This document shows positions 1-9,588 of a stretch of DNA of 64,000 bases, one piece after another; positions within the stretch are counted from its first letter, which is position 1, and each line of letters starts with the position of its first letter. The notes under the pieces were generated by a model, which was given only the letters and a program-made list of their open reading frames with translations, was not told where the DNA came from and made no database searches. Source of the stretch: Candidatus Sulfidibacterium hydrothermale (GTDB lineage: Bacteria; Bacteroidota; Bacteroidia; Bacteroidales; F082). The stretch spans positions 1,736,001 to 1,800,000 of the forward strand of contig NZ_CP083760.1 in assembly GCF_020149915.1 (NCBI RefSeq). The letters are read 5' to 3'. The position numbers and the translations under genes were made by a program.

Positions 1-538
1 CGGCCACAACACCGAGCATTTCACGCTCGTTTCCCAACCGCAGCATGGTTTTAACAAAATTGTTGCCGTAAGCCGAATAAAGCCACGATGTACGGATGAT
101 AAGGGCATCGGTCATTTGTTTTTTTACCACCTCTTCGCCTTCGAGTTTGGTCAGCCCGTAAAAAGATTGTGGCGCAGTCGCGTCGGTTTCGGTATAGGGC
201 TTATGGTTTTTCCCGTCAAAAACATAATCGGTCGAGATGTGTACCAAAAAAGTTCCGGCAGTAGCACAGGCGGTGGCAAGATAATCCACTGCCGTTACAT
301 TGATGAGCCGCGAGAGCTGGCGGTCGTCTTCGGCTTTGTCAACGGCAGTGTAAGCAGCACAGTTTATACAGAAATCAAAGGGATGTTCCGAAAAAAAACG
401 GTTGACGGCATCTTTATCCGTCAGGTCCAGCTCGTCAACATCCGTATAAATGAAAGAAAATCCGGGGTAATCTTTTGCCTGATTTTTTATTTCGGTTCCC
501 AGTTGCCCCTTGCTGCCGGTGACAAGTACTCTTTTCAT
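1..538 (-). CDS. rfbD: dTDP-4-dehydrorhamnose reductase, 3' end cut by window edge
   Basis: N-terminal 179 codons of an SDR-type reductase catalysing the last step of dTDP-L-rhamnose synthesis (NAD(P)H reduction of dTDP-4-keto-rhamnose). The start is the ATG on the complement of 536-538 (protein begins MKRVLVTGSKGQLG). The Rossmann motif TGSKGQLG, the segment STDYVFDG typical of RmlD, and the catalytic YxxxK (YGLTK) are all visible; the C-terminus lies beyond the left edge. The UDP-glucuronate decarboxylase gene ends 2 bp upstream, so the two are probably co-transcribed for surface polysaccharide precursor supply. Confidence 0.9.
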   Translation of the reverse strand, partial: MKRVLVTGSKGQLGTEIKNQAKDYPGFSFIYTDVDELDLTDKDAVNRFFSEHPFDFCINCAAYTAVDKAEDDRQLSRLINVTAVDYLATACATAGTFLVHISTDYVFDGKNHKPYTETDATAPQSFYGLTKLEGEEVVKKQMTDALIIRTSWLYSAYGNNFVKTMLRLGNEREMLGVVA

Positions 539-540
539 GC

Positions 541-1491
541 TCAACTATCTTTGTTTTCTCTGATAAGATTTTCAAAATAGGCGATGGTTTTTTTCAGCCC
601 TTCTTCCAGCGGTATTTTCGGCTCCCAGTTTAGTTTTTCTTTGGCCAGACTGATGTCGGGTTTGCGCTGCATGGGGTCGTCTGCTGGCAACGGCTGGTAA
701 ACGATCTTCGATTTGCTGCCGGTCATGTCAATCACTTTCTCGGCCAGCTCAAGAATGGTGAATTCACCCGGATTCCCGATGTTTACCGGACCGGTAAAAT
801 CATCTTCGGTAGCCATCATTTTCAACATGCCTTCCACCAGGTCATCCACATACTGAAAACTGCGTGTTTGCTGTCCGTCACCGTAAATGGTGATATCTTC
901 TCCGCGAAGGGCTTGCATGATAAAATTGGAAACCACGCGGCCGTCGTGCGGATGCATGTTGGGGCCATACGTATTAAAAATCCGTATGATCTTGATTTTT
1001 ACATGGTTTTGATGGTGGTAATTCATGAAAAGCGTTTCCGCCACGCGTTTTCCTTCGTCGTAGCATGACCGTTGACCAATAGGATTCACATGGCCCCAGT
1101 AATCTTCTTTTTGGGGATGTACTTTTGGGTCGCCGTAAACTTCGCTGGTAGAGGCTTGCAAGATTTTTGCCCGTACCCTTTTTGCTAATCCTAACATGTT
1201 AATAGCGCCCATCACCGAAGTTTTTACGGTTTTAATGGGATTGTATTGATAATGAACCGGCGAAGCGGGACAGGCCAGGTTAAAAATCTGATCGACCTCT
1301 ACAAAGTAAGGACTTGTTACGTCGTGACGAACCACTTCAAAATAGGGATTGTCCATCAGTGGAACAATGTTTTTCTTTTGTCCGGTAAAATAGTTGTCCA
1401 GCGAGATGACCTCGTTGCCTTCGTCAAGCAGTCGCTTACAAAGATGAGAGCCGATAAATCCGGCGCCTCCGGTTACTAATATTCGTTTCAT
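541..1491 (-). CDS. UDP-glucuronate decarboxylase (UDP-xylose synthase)
   Basis: Extended SDR enzyme of 316 aa, the usual length for soluble UXS. It converts UDP-glucuronate to UDP-xylose with a bound NAD+. Visible features are the nucleotide motif TGGAGFIGS (residues 7-15), the STSEVYGD segment (114-121), and the catalytic pair Tyr144/Lys148 in YDEGK. The C-terminal [10 protein letters not shown] and [11 protein letters not shown] segments are typical of the UXS/UGA family. The substrate is made by the UDP-glucose dehydrogenase encoded just upstream, which supports the assignment. A terminator-like hairpin lies between the two genes, so the pair may not be simply co-transcribed. Confidence 0.92.
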   Translation of the reverse strand: MKRILVTGGAGFIGSHLCKRLLDEGNEVISLDNYFTGQKKNIVPLMDNPYFEVVRHDVTSPYFVEVDQIFNLACPASPVHYQYNPIKTVKTSVMGAINMLGLAKRVRAKILQASTSEVYGDPKVHPQKEDYWGHVNPIGQRSCYDEGKRVAETLFMNYHHQNHVKIKIIRIFNTYGPNMHPHDGRVVSNFIMQALRGEDITIYGDGQQTRSFQYVDDLVEGMLKMMATEDDFTGPVNIGNPGEFTILELAEKVIDMTGSKSKIVYQPLPADDPMQRKPDISLAKEKLNWEPKIPLEEGLKKTIAYFENLIRENKDS

Positions 1492-1506
1492 GGTACGTCG
1501 TTTAAA

Positions 1507-1537
1507 AAAATCCCGGACATACTTTGCCCGGGATTTT
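1507..1537 (-). terminator. Intrinsic terminator downstream of ugd
   Basis: Perfect 10-bp inverted repeat (AAAATCCCGG / CCGGGATTTT) with an 11-nt loop, followed on the minus strand by a run of T (A-run at 1504-1510 on plus). It sits between the end of ugd and the start of the UDP-glucuronate decarboxylase gene and could attenuate read-through between them. Confidence 0.75.
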
Positions 1538-1550
1538 ATGGGTGATTGAA

Positions 1551-2879
1551 TTATTTTTTTTGGTTGCTCCGGCCGATTCCAAAGTAATCAAAGCCGGCTT
1601 CCGCCATTTCTTGCGGGTTATAAATGTTTCGTCCGTCAAAGATGACTTTGCCCTTGAGTAGTTTATCCAGAATTTTCAAATTGGGGAATTTAAATTCAGG
1701 CCATTCGGTAACGACAAACAAACCATCCGCATCGATCAGTACTTCGTATTGATCGTCGATCAGCTCGATGGAGTCACCAAGAATCCGTTTGGCTTCTTTC
1801 ATGGCTACCGGATCATAAGCTTTGACTTTGGCTCCGGCATCCAACAGCTTTTGAATAATCACCAGCGACGGAGCTTCGCGCATGTCATCGGTTTGTGGTT
1901 TAAAAGCCAGTCCCCAGATAGCAAAAGTTTTTCCTTTCAGATCACCGTTGAAATAGGTTTTGGCTTTCCCAAACAAAATACTTTTTTGACGTTCATTCAC
2001 ATTCTCCACAGCTTTTAGTACTTCCATATCATAGCCAAATTCATCCGCTGTACGAATGAGTGCTTTTACGTCTTTGGGGAAACAGGAACCACCATAGCCG
2101 GTACCCGGATAGATGAAATAGGGACCAATACGCCGGTCGGAACCAATACCTTTCCGTACCGAATTGACATCTGCTCCTACAATTTCACACAGGTTGGCAA
2201 TGTCGTTCATGAAACTGATCTTGGTAGCCAGCATGGCATTGGCGGCATATTTTGTCATTTCAGCGGAAACGATATCCATAAAAATTACCGGATGACCGTT
2301 CATGGTAAAGGGTTTATACAGCCGGTCCATGATTTTTTGGGCTTTTTCAGAGTCTACACCTACCACAATGCGGTCCGGTTTCAGAAAATCATCCACGGCA
2401 GCGCCTTCTTTTAAGAATTCAGGATTAGAAGCTACGTCAAAAGGAATGTCCACGCCTCTTTTGTCCAGTTCTTCCTGGATGGCTGCACGAACTTTTTCAG
2501 CGGTTCCTACAGGAACAGTACTTTTGGTTACCATCAAAAGGTAGTTGTTCATGTTTTGGCCTACTTCGTGAGCTACAGCCAACACATATTTCAAATCGGC
2601 ACTGCCATCTTCATCAGGAGGGGTGCCTACCGCGCCGAAAACTACATCAACATCTTTCAGGTTTTCAGCCAGGTTTGTACTAAAACGCAAACGGCCTTTT
2701 TCTGTATTTCTTTTTACCAGCTCTTCAAGGCCGGGTTCGTAAATAGGCAAAATACCTTTGTTCAGGTTGTCTATTTTATTTTGATCGATATCAACACATG
2801 TAACATCAATACCTACTTCTGAAAAACAAGCACCGGTAACCAGTCCAACGTAACCTGTGCCTACCATTATTATTTTCAT
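1551..2879 (-). CDS. ugd: UDP-glucose 6-dehydrogenase
   Basis: Oxidises UDP-glucose to UDP-glucuronate with two NAD+. The start is the ATG giving [14 protein letters not shown] longer reading frame exists upstream, but its extra 36 residues are not family-like and contain a promoter-like box. The resulting 442 aa is the normal length. Visible features are the Rossmann motif GTGYVGL (7-13), the catalytic Cys266 in GGSCFPKD, the hinge helix around [19 protein letters not shown], and the C-terminal UDP-binding domain containing WGLAFKP. It feeds the decarboxylase encoded downstream. Confidence 0.95.
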   Translation of the reverse strand: MKIIMVGTGYVGLVTGACFSEVGIDVTCVDIDQNKIDNLNKGILPIYEPGLEELVKRNTEKGRLRFSTNLAENLKDVDVVFGAVGTPPDEDGSADLKYVLAVAHEVGQNMNNYLLMVTKSTVPVGTAEKVRAAIQEELDKRGVDIPFDVASNPEFLKEGAAVDDFLKPDRIVVGVDSEKAQKIMDRLYKPFTMNGHPVIFMDIVSAEMTKYAANAMLATKISFMNDIANLCEIVGADVNSVRKGIGSDRRIGPYFIYPGTGYGGSCFPKDVKALIRTADEFGYDMEVLKAVENVNERQKSILFGKAKTYFNGDLKGKTFAIWGLAFKPQTDDMREAPSLVIIQKLLDAGAKVKAYDPVAMKEAKRILGDSIELIDDQYEVLIDADGLFVVTEWPEFKFPNLKILDKLLKGKVIFDGRNIYNPQEMAEAGFDYFGIGRSNQKK

Positions 2880-2906
2880 ACGTGTATTTTTTTTTGTTTG
2901 AATTCT

Positions 2907-2914
2907 CAAAATTA
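2907..2914 (-). promoter_or_regulatory. Bacteroidota -7 box for ugd
   Basis: The minus strand reads TAATTTTG, an exact match to the Bacteroidota -7 consensus TAnnTTTG, about 28 nt before the chosen ATG. No clear -33 TTTG is seen at 19-21 bp, so this is a partial promoter match. It supports the shorter ugd start. Confidence 0.45.
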
Positions 2915-2941
2915 AACATTTTTTGTTTGAAACTGACCCGA

Positions 2942-3901
2942 TTACTTTATCGAATAAAGAAAACTGATTCCAAGTGATTGTTTCCATTGTAACCGGGCTT
3001 CCTGATCAACAATCTCGTTGTTTTCATAGACCGGGAAGAGGGTGTTCGGATCATATTTCAGCTGCAGCAGCAAAACGGTCGAAAAATATTTATTGATTTT
3101 AAATGCCACTTCATTGTTCCAGTCCATATCGAGTTGCCAGCGTTGAGAAGGGTCATCTTCCAAATAGTTGTTGTATAGGTTAATGCGGGTTTTAAACTGT
3201 ATATTTTTCATGATCTGGGCCTGATAACTGCTGAGAATATTGAAGCCGATCTGTCCGGCGGTGCGTTCGCCCGGAATCAATACATTTCCAAGTGAATCGG
3301 TTACCGCTTTTTTTACGCCATAAGCTCCCTGGTTGGCAAGATATTGATCAAGTACAAAGGTGACTTTTCCGGCCAGCGGACTCATGTACAGCTCAAAATT
3401 TTTAGGCGATTTATAACGGAAGCCGATAGAAACCGTGAGGTATGCAGGGGCCATGAAATCCGAAATCTCATGAGAAAAATCCGGGTTTTTATATCCCTTT
3501 GAGAATTGTGTTTTAAAAGACAGCAAGCTGGTGAAGTACCATTTTTTTGAAAACTGACTGGAAACAGCAAAGATCAAATCGAGTTTATCATCAGTTTTTT
3601 GTACCCGTTTGTGTAGATAGCCCACCATTCCATAAGCCAGATGGGCTGTATGGTCAAAAGAGAACCGTTTCTTTTTGTACACCAAGTGATAATCTACCGA
3701 TGCTCTTCCGGATAAAGAGCTTTCTCCTCCGGCTGCCCAGTTCCTAAAACTAATTTGGTTAAGCATAATGGCATATTGCCCGGTATATTTCCAGGGTTTT
3801 GTAGTATCTGCTTTTTGCTCAGACAGAGAATCATTGGGCGTTGCTGCCATCGCAAAACAGGGAAACAACAATAAAATGAAAAATAACATTCTGTATCTCA
3901 T
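2942..3901 (-). CDS. DUF3078 family protein, probable outer-membrane or periplasmic barrel
   Basis: 319 aa starting at MRYRMLFFILLLF, where a clear signal peptide begins (cleavage near AMAA). The in-frame extension upstream is not signal-like and overlaps the S9 stop region. The body matches the Bacteroidota DUF3078 pattern: a QISFRNWAAGGESSLSG segment early in the mature protein, then many alternating hydrophobic strands (KRFSFDHTAHLAYGM, KNFELYMSPLAGK, KNIQFKTRINLY), suggesting a beta-barrel. The molecular function of the family is unknown. It starts 23 bp after the S9 peptidase stop, so it is probably the second gene of that operon. Confidence 0.8.
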   Translation of the reverse strand: MRYRMLFFILLLFPCFAMAATPNDSLSEQKADTTKPWKYTGQYAIMLNQISFRNWAAGGESSLSGRASVDYHLVYKKKRFSFDHTAHLAYGMVGYLHKRVQKTDDKLDLIFAVSSQFSKKWYFTSLLSFKTQFSKGYKNPDFSHEISDFMAPAYLTVSIGFRYKSPKNFELYMSPLAGKVTFVLDQYLANQGAYGVKKAVTDSLGNVLIPGERTAGQIGFNILSSYQAQIMKNIQFKTRINLYNNYLEDDPSQRWQLDMDWNNEVAFKINKYFSTVLLLQLKYDPNTLFPVYENNEIVDQEARLQWKQSLGISFLYSIK

Positions 3902-3924
3902 CGTGCCGTCTGTTTTTTTGTCAA

Positions 3925-6048
3925 TTATGAATCTGATGATGTTTTCTTTTCTTTTAACCATTTATCCAGCCATTTAAAGAAAGTCCGTTGCCACAAAATA
4001 CCGTTTTGTGGTTTCAGAACCCAGTGGCTTTCATCCGGGAAATAAAGAAATTCTGCCGGTACATGTCGCAGAATAGCGGCATCAAAAGCCTGCATGCCTT
4101 CAGTAACTGGAATGCGGTAATCGAGTTGGGAATGAATGACTAAAATAGGTGTGTTCCAGTTTTGTACAAAATTACTTGGTGAAGCGGTAGCATAGCTGCG
4201 TTGGGCTACTTTGTTGGATTTATCCCAGAACGGGCCGCCTAAATCCCAGTTAACAAACCACATCTCATCGGTTTCGAGATACATCGATTTCAAATTAAAC
4301 ATCCCGTCGTGGGCAATGAAAACTTTAAAACGGTGGTTTTGGTTGTGGCCGGCAATCCAGTAAACTGAAAATCCGCCAAAGGATGCTCCGACAGCACCCA
4401 GCCGGTTTTCGTCGATGTAAGGCTCTTTTTTCAATGAATCAATGGCACTAAAATAGTCTTTCATCACCTGTCCGCCGTAATGCCCGCTGATTTCTTCGTT
4501 CCATTTGGTGCCAAAGCCGGGAAGTCCGCGCCGGTTGGGGGCTACAATGATGTAGCCGTTGGCTGCCATAATCTGAAAATTCCAGCGGTACGACCAAAAC
4601 TGGCTCACGGTACTTTGCGGTCCACCCTGGCAGTAAAGCAAAGCGGGATATTTTTTATGCGGATCGAAATGCGGCGGATAAATCACCCAGGTTAATTCCC
4701 GCTTGCCGTCGGTGGTTTTTACCCAGAATTTTTTGATTTTACCCATGGTAAGCTGGTCCATCAGGTTTTTATTGGTAAAAGTTACCTGGCGGGCTTTCCC
4801 GTTTTGGGCATTTACGGCATAAATTTCCGTAGGCATGGACATGCTCATGCGCGTGGCATATAGCGTGTTTCCTGCCGGGATGACTCCGGTATAATCGTGA
4901 ATACCCTCGGTTACCTTGGTGATTTTGTCCGTTTTTACATCCAAGCGGTAAATGTCATCGCGGGCATGCCAGTCGCTGATGAAATAAACGGATTTTCCGT
5001 CTTTGCTCCACTGCAAACTGTGGGCATTCTGGTCAAAGTTTTTGGTGTAATCGGCTTTTTTGCCGGTTTTCAGGTCCATGATAAACAACCGGTTTTTGTC
5101 CGATTCATAGCCATTGTGTTTCATGCTTTCCCAAGCCATGTATCTTCCGTCAGGCGAAAAAACCGGGGCCACATCGTAACCCATCATGCCTTTGGTCATG
5201 TCCACGGTGGTTTTTTTGGCAAGGTTGTAAAAATAAATGTCCGAATTGGTCGAAAGGGTGTAAGCCAGTCCTTTCAGCTTGCGGCAGGTGTAAGCAATGG
5301 TTTTTGAATCGGGTGTCCAGTTGATTTGTTCCATGCCGCCAAAAGGTTGCAGCGGACATTGATACGGTTCGCCTTTCATAATGTCCGTAATGTTTTTCAG
5401 CGAATGGCCATCGTAATCGGCTACAAAAACGTGGCTGTAACTGTCCACCCATTTATCCCAGTGCCGGTACATCAGGTCGGTGTAAATGCGGCCGGTGGTT
5501 TTGGGCAGATCGGGATAGATGTCGCGGGGCGTTTTATCCAGTTTTACCTGTGCGGTGAAAAGAATTTTTTTACCATCAGGCGAATATTTAAAGCCGGTAA
5601 TGCCGCCTTTAAAATGGGATATTTGTACCGGATCGCTGCCGTCAGGATTCATTTCCCAGATTTGCATGGAACCGCTGCGGGAAGAAAGGAATCCGATCTT
5701 TTTGCCGTCGGGACGCCATACAGCATTGTATTCGCCGGCTGCAGTGTGGGTAAGTTGTTTTTCATTTTTCCCGTTTACATCAATGCGGTAAAGCTCGCGG
5801 TTTCCTTTGTTTTGTTTTTTGCTGTAATACGTTACGCCATATACCAGCGTTTTTCCGTCGGGTGAAAGCTGCGGGTCGCTAAGACGGCCGAAAGACCACA
5901 ATACTTCCGGTGTCATCAGGTCACTTTTTAACTTGAGATGGGGTTTTTCGATAAGGTTGGCTTCCTGTTGTTTTTTGACTGGGTTTTGCTGCTGACAGGC
6001 CGTAAAGCTTAAGGAGACAACCAGCAGAAAAAGGATATATTTTTTCAT
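3925..6048 (-). CDS. S9 family prolyl oligopeptidase-type lipoprotein
   Basis: Dipeptidyl/acylaminoacyl-peptidase-type serine peptidase of 707 aa. The signal peptide ends in a lipobox-like SFTAC, so it is probably a lipoprotein. Residues 40-430 form a PD40/WD40-like propeller with repeated SPDGK motifs (PQLSPDGKTLVYG, FKYSPDGKKILFT). The C-terminal alpha/beta-hydrolase carries Ser556 in GASFGG, Asp643 in SQLDYRIP and His675 in PDESHW. It likely trims peptides in the periplasm or at the surface. A good promoter match lies just upstream. The DUF3078 gene follows closely. Confidence 0.93.
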   Translation of the reverse strand: MKKYILFLLVVSLSFTACQQQNPVKKQQEANLIEKPHLKLKSDLMTPEVLWSFGRLSDPQLSPDGKTLVYGVTYYSKKQNKGNRELYRIDVNGKNEKQLTHTAAGEYNAVWRPDGKKIGFLSSRSGSMQIWEMNPDGSDPVQISHFKGGITGFKYSPDGKKILFTAQVKLDKTPRDIYPDLPKTTGRIYTDLMYRHWDKWVDSYSHVFVADYDGHSLKNITDIMKGEPYQCPLQPFGGMEQINWTPDSKTIAYTCRKLKGLAYTLSTNSDIYFYNLAKKTTVDMTKGMMGYDVAPVFSPDGRYMAWESMKHNGYESDKNRLFIMDLKTGKKADYTKNFDQNAHSLQWSKDGKSVYFISDWHARDDIYRLDVKTDKITKVTEGIHDYTGVIPAGNTLYATRMSMSMPTEIYAVNAQNGKARQVTFTNKNLMDQLTMGKIKKFWVKTTDGKRELTWVIYPPHFDPHKKYPALLYCQGGPQSTVSQFWSYRWNFQIMAANGYIIVAPNRRGLPGFGTKWNEEISGHYGGQVMKDYFSAIDSLKKEPYIDENRLGAVGASFGGFSVYWIAGHNQNHRFKVFIAHDGMFNLKSMYLETDEMWFVNWDLGGPFWDKSNKVAQRSYATASPSNFVQNWNTPILVIHSQLDYRIPVTEGMQAFDAAILRHVPAEFLYFPDESHWVLKPQNGILWQRTFFKWLDKWLKEKKTSSDS

Positions 6049-6075
6049 GGTTAAAGTTTTGGATTTTTAAAGTTA

Positions 6076-6105
6076 CAAAAGTAATCAATTGTGAAGGTTA
6101 GCAAA
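6076..6105 (-). promoter_or_regulatory. Promoter of the S9 peptidase operon
   Basis: The minus strand has TTTG, an 18-nt spacer and TACTTTTG, close to the Bacteroidota consensus TTTG-N19-TAnnTTTG. The -7 box ends about 28 nt before the start codon. Confidence 0.55.
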
Positions 6106-6121
6106 AGGAGAAGCGGAAATT

Positions 6122-8290
6122 TTATTGAGAATAAATCAGCACCGGAACACCGGAAAGATGGAGTTGCAGGTTTCCGTTTGCTTCGCTGAATGGAAGTGTT
6201 TGCCGGGTAAGTATGGAAACGATTTTGGTAACATGTCTGTCAACAGAAAGCGTTTCGGCTTTGGATAGAAAATGTTCTTTGGTAGTGGGGCGCCAGGCAA
6301 TGAGAATGTATTTCCCGGTGGCTTCATTTTTTAACAAATAGGCATAGACATTTTTATCTTCACGAATGATTTTTTCGAAATGGTAATTGCCGATGGCTTG
6401 TTGAAGGAAAGCAAAGGCTTGAAAAGAGCGTTTTTCGCGGAAACCGGTTTTGTACGAACCGCAGAGGCCTGAGCGGTTGTGCAGGAAAGAATGGTAAGCC
6501 ACATTGGCAAAGTAATACCAGTAAAACTGCCGGGTACCCAGGCGCCAGAGAATCATGGCCATACGTACACCATAAATGGCCTGGGTTTTTTCTGATACAC
6601 ACTCGCTGTGGGTGCAGTTTTCGCCGCCGCCCCCGCTGTCGAAACCAAATTCGGTTACGTACACCGGCCTCCCGGGTAGATTTTTGTTCCTGAAACGCAT
6701 CAGGTTGGCCATGGACCATACCGCTGACCGCGGGTCTTCGGGATTGACGGCCGTGCGCTTTCCGTTTTCCTGGAAAACATACGAATAGATGTGCGTATTG
6801 AGTCCTAAAATTTCTTTTGATGAAGTGTTGTCCAGATATTTTGAAATGTAACTGTTGTCGTCGCTGTATGGGTCAAAAGCCTGTACGGCACAAGGTAGCA
6901 CCGGAACTCTGGCCGCCGAATGGATACCTGCGCTCATGCCGGCCAGTATTTTGCGGTAAGTAGCCGGATTGTAATTCCAGGGTTCATTACCGATTTCAAT
7001 CATGCTGACAAGATGTTCTTTTTTACAGAAATGTTCTGCATAAGCTTTCCCAAAAGCAAAGGCCTCGCGGTACGTATTTTTCCACAACGTGTCGGGGAAA
7101 TTATCCTGCTTGAATGCCAGCGTAATGTCAATGTGAAAGCCGTCCTGTTTCCAGACTTTATATTCGCGGTCCCAGTTAAGCCAGGGTTTGGCCGGTGTTC
7201 CGGCACCGGCAGCCATTTTATTGAAATCGGGTGTTTGTTGCGGATTTTTCATGTCCCAGTCGAGTCGTTCGTAACTGCGTACGTTTTTACTGACGGCAAT
7301 GAATTTCTGTGGTCCTGTGCCGGGTTTCAGCCGGTCGGAATATACGCTGTAACCCCAGCCCCAAATGGTGTTGATGCCGAAAGCCTGTGCAAAAGTGTTG
7401 GACGAAGGCCGGGCAGCCGGCGGCGGGCCGTACGGGCCGTACCGGTCGTATGCATCAAATTCCCATAAGACGGCTTTTTGATAATTACGCAATGGGAGCG
7501 TGAAAATTACTTTCAGATAACGGGCTTGTACCGTACGTTGTAACGGCTCGTATAAAAACGGAATGGCTTTGGGATTCAGACGAATCACCGGCTGCCAGTG
7601 CTGTTTGTCGCGGCTGGCCATCACCCGGATGTCCGTAACGGAAGTGCTGTTGAGCTGCCGGCTGCTGATCCAGCCGATGTTGCGAATTTTTCCATAGTCG
7701 AAAAGAACCGATGCTGTAGGCAGCGAGTGCAAAGCTGCCAGCTCAAAAAGCTGAAACGGTGCCTGGGATTCCAGCCTGACGGTGATAATTTTTTCCGGAG
7801 TCTCCGGCCGGTAACCTTTAAGTTGGAAATTTTCAGAAGGAGCGTATTTGTACCGGAAAAACCGGTGGTCTGCGGTTTGTAAAATTAAATAGAGCGTGTC
7901 TTTTACATTGGCTTTTAAACTCAAAAGCAACAACTTGGATGCCGGCTGTAACCGCAGGGTGAGCTTCCCGCCGGTAATGTTTATGCTGGTGTTGGTGTTT
8001 CCGTCAAAAGCCGGATTTTTGATCGGAAGGGCGGGTGTGAGCCGGTAGTATTGCGGGTGCAGAAAATAGTTTAAACCGGTTTGCGAGAGGTATCCGTTTG
8101 GCAACGGACTGCCCGATTGCCAGAAAGTATGTGGATTGCCATCAGTGATGAAAGAAGCATTTTGTCCTGAGCTGACGGTAACCTTGGCTGGATAAGGATG
8201 CACCAGCCCTGCATCCGGTTGCCACGATTGTGCCGGAAGGTATAAGCTTAAAAGCAAAAGCAAGTATGAAAGAAAAAAACGTTTTCCCAT
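6122..8290 (-). CDS. Secreted clan GH-A glycoside hydrolase with discoidin-like regions
   Basis: 722 aa from MGKRFFLSYLLLLL, a clear signal peptide; the in-frame upstream extension overlaps hypB and was rejected. Residues about 40-130 and 195-280 resemble F5/8-type C (CBM32-like) modules (ASFITDGNPHTFW; IRVMASRDKQHW followed by RYLKVIF). The catalytic part has the clan GH-A signatures: acid/base Glu436 in EIGNEPW and probable nucleophile Glu547 in VTEFGFDS. The exact family (GH5-, GH39- or GH30-like) and substrate cannot be read from the sequence. It lies 71 bp after hypB on the same strand but has no functional link to the hydrogenase that I can see. Confidence 0.75.
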   Translation of the reverse strand: MGKRFFLSYLLLLLSLYLPAQSWQPDAGLVHPYPAKVTVSSGQNASFITDGNPHTFWQSGSPLPNGYLSQTGLNYFLHPQYYRLTPALPIKNPAFDGNTNTSINITGGKLTLRLQPASKLLLLSLKANVKDTLYLILQTADHRFFRYKYAPSENFQLKGYRPETPEKIITVRLESQAPFQLFELAALHSLPTASVLFDYGKIRNIGWISSRQLNSTSVTDIRVMASRDKQHWQPVIRLNPKAIPFLYEPLQRTVQARYLKVIFTLPLRNYQKAVLWEFDAYDRYGPYGPPPAARPSSNTFAQAFGINTIWGWGYSVYSDRLKPGTGPQKFIAVSKNVRSYERLDWDMKNPQQTPDFNKMAAGAGTPAKPWLNWDREYKVWKQDGFHIDITLAFKQDNFPDTLWKNTYREAFAFGKAYAEHFCKKEHLVSMIEIGNEPWNYNPATYRKILAGMSAGIHSAARVPVLPCAVQAFDPYSDDNSYISKYLDNTSSKEILGLNTHIYSYVFQENGKRTAVNPEDPRSAVWSMANLMRFRNKNLPGRPVYVTEFGFDSGGGGENCTHSECVSEKTQAIYGVRMAMILWRLGTRQFYWYYFANVAYHSFLHNRSGLCGSYKTGFREKRSFQAFAFLQQAIGNYHFEKIIREDKNVYAYLLKNEATGKYILIAWRPTTKEHFLSKAETLSVDRHVTKIVSILTRQTLPFSEANGNLQLHLSGVPVLIYSQ

Positions 8291-8361
8291 GCGTGTTTTG
8301 ATTGTCTCGCAAAGTAAAACGTTTTTTGCCTTTGGTTGTTGCCCTGATCCTGATTTCCGGG

Positions 8362-9216
8362 CTATTCTTTTTTCATTTGTTGTCTGAGCCATTCATACCA
8401 GGCATTCATGCCTTCGCCGGTAGTAGCCGATACTTCAAAAAATTTCAGATGATGATTAACCCGCAGGGCATATTCTTTGGCTTTGGCTACGTCGAAATTG
8501 ACGTAAGGCAGTAAATCGGTTTTGTTGATGATACAGATATCGGCCGACAGGAACATGTCGGGATACTTGATGGGTTTGTCGTCGCCTTCGGTAACGCTGA
8601 TGAGTACCACCCGGCTGCTTTCGCCGAGGTCGAAGAGGGCGGGGCAGACCAGATTGCCCACGTTTTCAATCAGGACCACTGAATTTTCTTTAGGGTTCAG
8701 TTTTTTTACCGCTTTATTTACCATGTCGCTGTCGAGATGACATCCCTGGCCGGTATTGATTTGCACAACAGGAATTTTCTGTTTCTCGATGCGTTCTGCA
8801 TCGTTAAAGGTTTGCTGGTCCCCTTCGATAACGTAAAAAGGAATTTCCTGCTTGAGGTCGTTGAGTGTTTTTTCAATAAAAGTGGTTTTGCCGGATCCGG
8901 GTGAACTGACAAGGTTCAGCGCCAGAATATTCTTGGCTTCAAAATAGCCGCGGTTTCGTTCGGCCAGCAGGTTGTTGCTCTGCAGGATATCCTGTTCCAG
9001 CTCAACAACTGTTTTGGTATGGGCATGTTCGTGATGGGCATGCTCGTGATCGTGATGATGATGTCCGTGCACATGGGGATGCGCATGCGTGTGTTCATGA
9101 TCATGGTGATGATGTTCGCCGTTTTTCATCGAGATTTCTTCCCGATTTATTTCACCGGGTTTGGCGATGATGATATTTGTTTCTGTGGAATTGCCACAAC
9201 CGCATGTCATACACAT
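8362..9216 (-). CDS. hypB: Hydrogenase nickel incorporation GTPase HypB
   Basis: 284-aa GTPase that delivers nickel to the hydrogenase large subunit with HypA. The N-terminus MCMTCGC carries the high-affinity nickel CxxCGC motif. A histidine/aspartate-rich stretch at about residues 36-67 is a nickel-storage region. The GTPase domain has the P-loop SSPGSGKTT, ENVGNLVCPA and NKTDLL. It is the last gene of the hox operon, 13 bp after hypA. Confidence 0.97.
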   Translation of the reverse strand: MCMTCGCGNSTETNIIIAKPGEINREEISMKNGEHHHHDHEHTHAHPHVHGHHHHDHEHAHHEHAHTKTVVELEQDILQSNNLLAERNRGYFEAKNILALNLVSSPGSGKTTFIEKTLNDLKQEIPFYVIEGDQQTFNDAERIEKQKIPVVQINTGQGCHLDSDMVNKAVKKLNPKENSVVLIENVGNLVCPALFDLGESSRVVLISVTEGDDKPIKYPDMFLSADICIINKTDLLPYVNFDVAKAKEYALRVNHHLKFFEVSATTGEGMNAWYEWLRQQMKKE

Positions 9217-9229
9217 AATGCTGTTTTTT

Positions 9230-9577
9230 TTAATTTTTAATCACTGTCATTCTTTTAATTCTCAATTCTTTACCCGAAATAATGTCGCAAAAGGGATTCC
9301 CGCAGTCGGGACAGGGGTCGAAACTGCTTTCGGCAACGAACACTTTTCCACAGGCGGTGCATTTGGCTTTGGCCGGCGGCCGGTTGATTTTCAAGTTGGC
9401 ATTTTCCAGTGCCGTGTGGCGAGTGCCCGCATCCCAGGCAAAGTAAAATGCATCCATTTCCACGCCCGAGAGTTCGCCGATATCCAGCTCAATGGATTCC
9501 ACGGCATTGGCCTGCTGCTTTTGTCGCTCGGTTTCTGCCGTGTCCACAATGCTCATTACAATGGATAACTCATGCAT
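9230..9577 (-). CDS. hypA: Hydrogenase maturation nickel chaperone HypA
   Basis: 115-aa metallochaperone that binds Ni through the N-terminal MHE motif. The start is fixed by MHELSIVMS, the invariant HypA N-terminus; three codons upstream in the same frame begin at a TTG and would bury the Ni-binding histidine. The zinc site is formed by CTACG and CPDCG. It lies between the DHOD-like gene (11 bp) and hypB (13 bp). Confidence 0.96.
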   Translation of the reverse strand: MHELSIVMSIVDTAETERQKQQANAVESIELDIGELSGVEMDAFYFAWDAGTRHTALENANLKINRPPAKAKCTACGKVFVAESSFDPCPDCGNPFCDIISGKELRIKRMTVIKN

Positions 9578-9588
9578 TTCACACAAAG

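Noticed and set aside
116-580. 154-residue plus-strand frame at the left edge
   Set aside because: It is antisense to the clearly conserved rfbD fragment and shows no family features.
6085-6095. TTGTGAA near the S9 peptidase promoter as a Rex site
   Set aside because: No second half-site follows at the 4-nt spacing.
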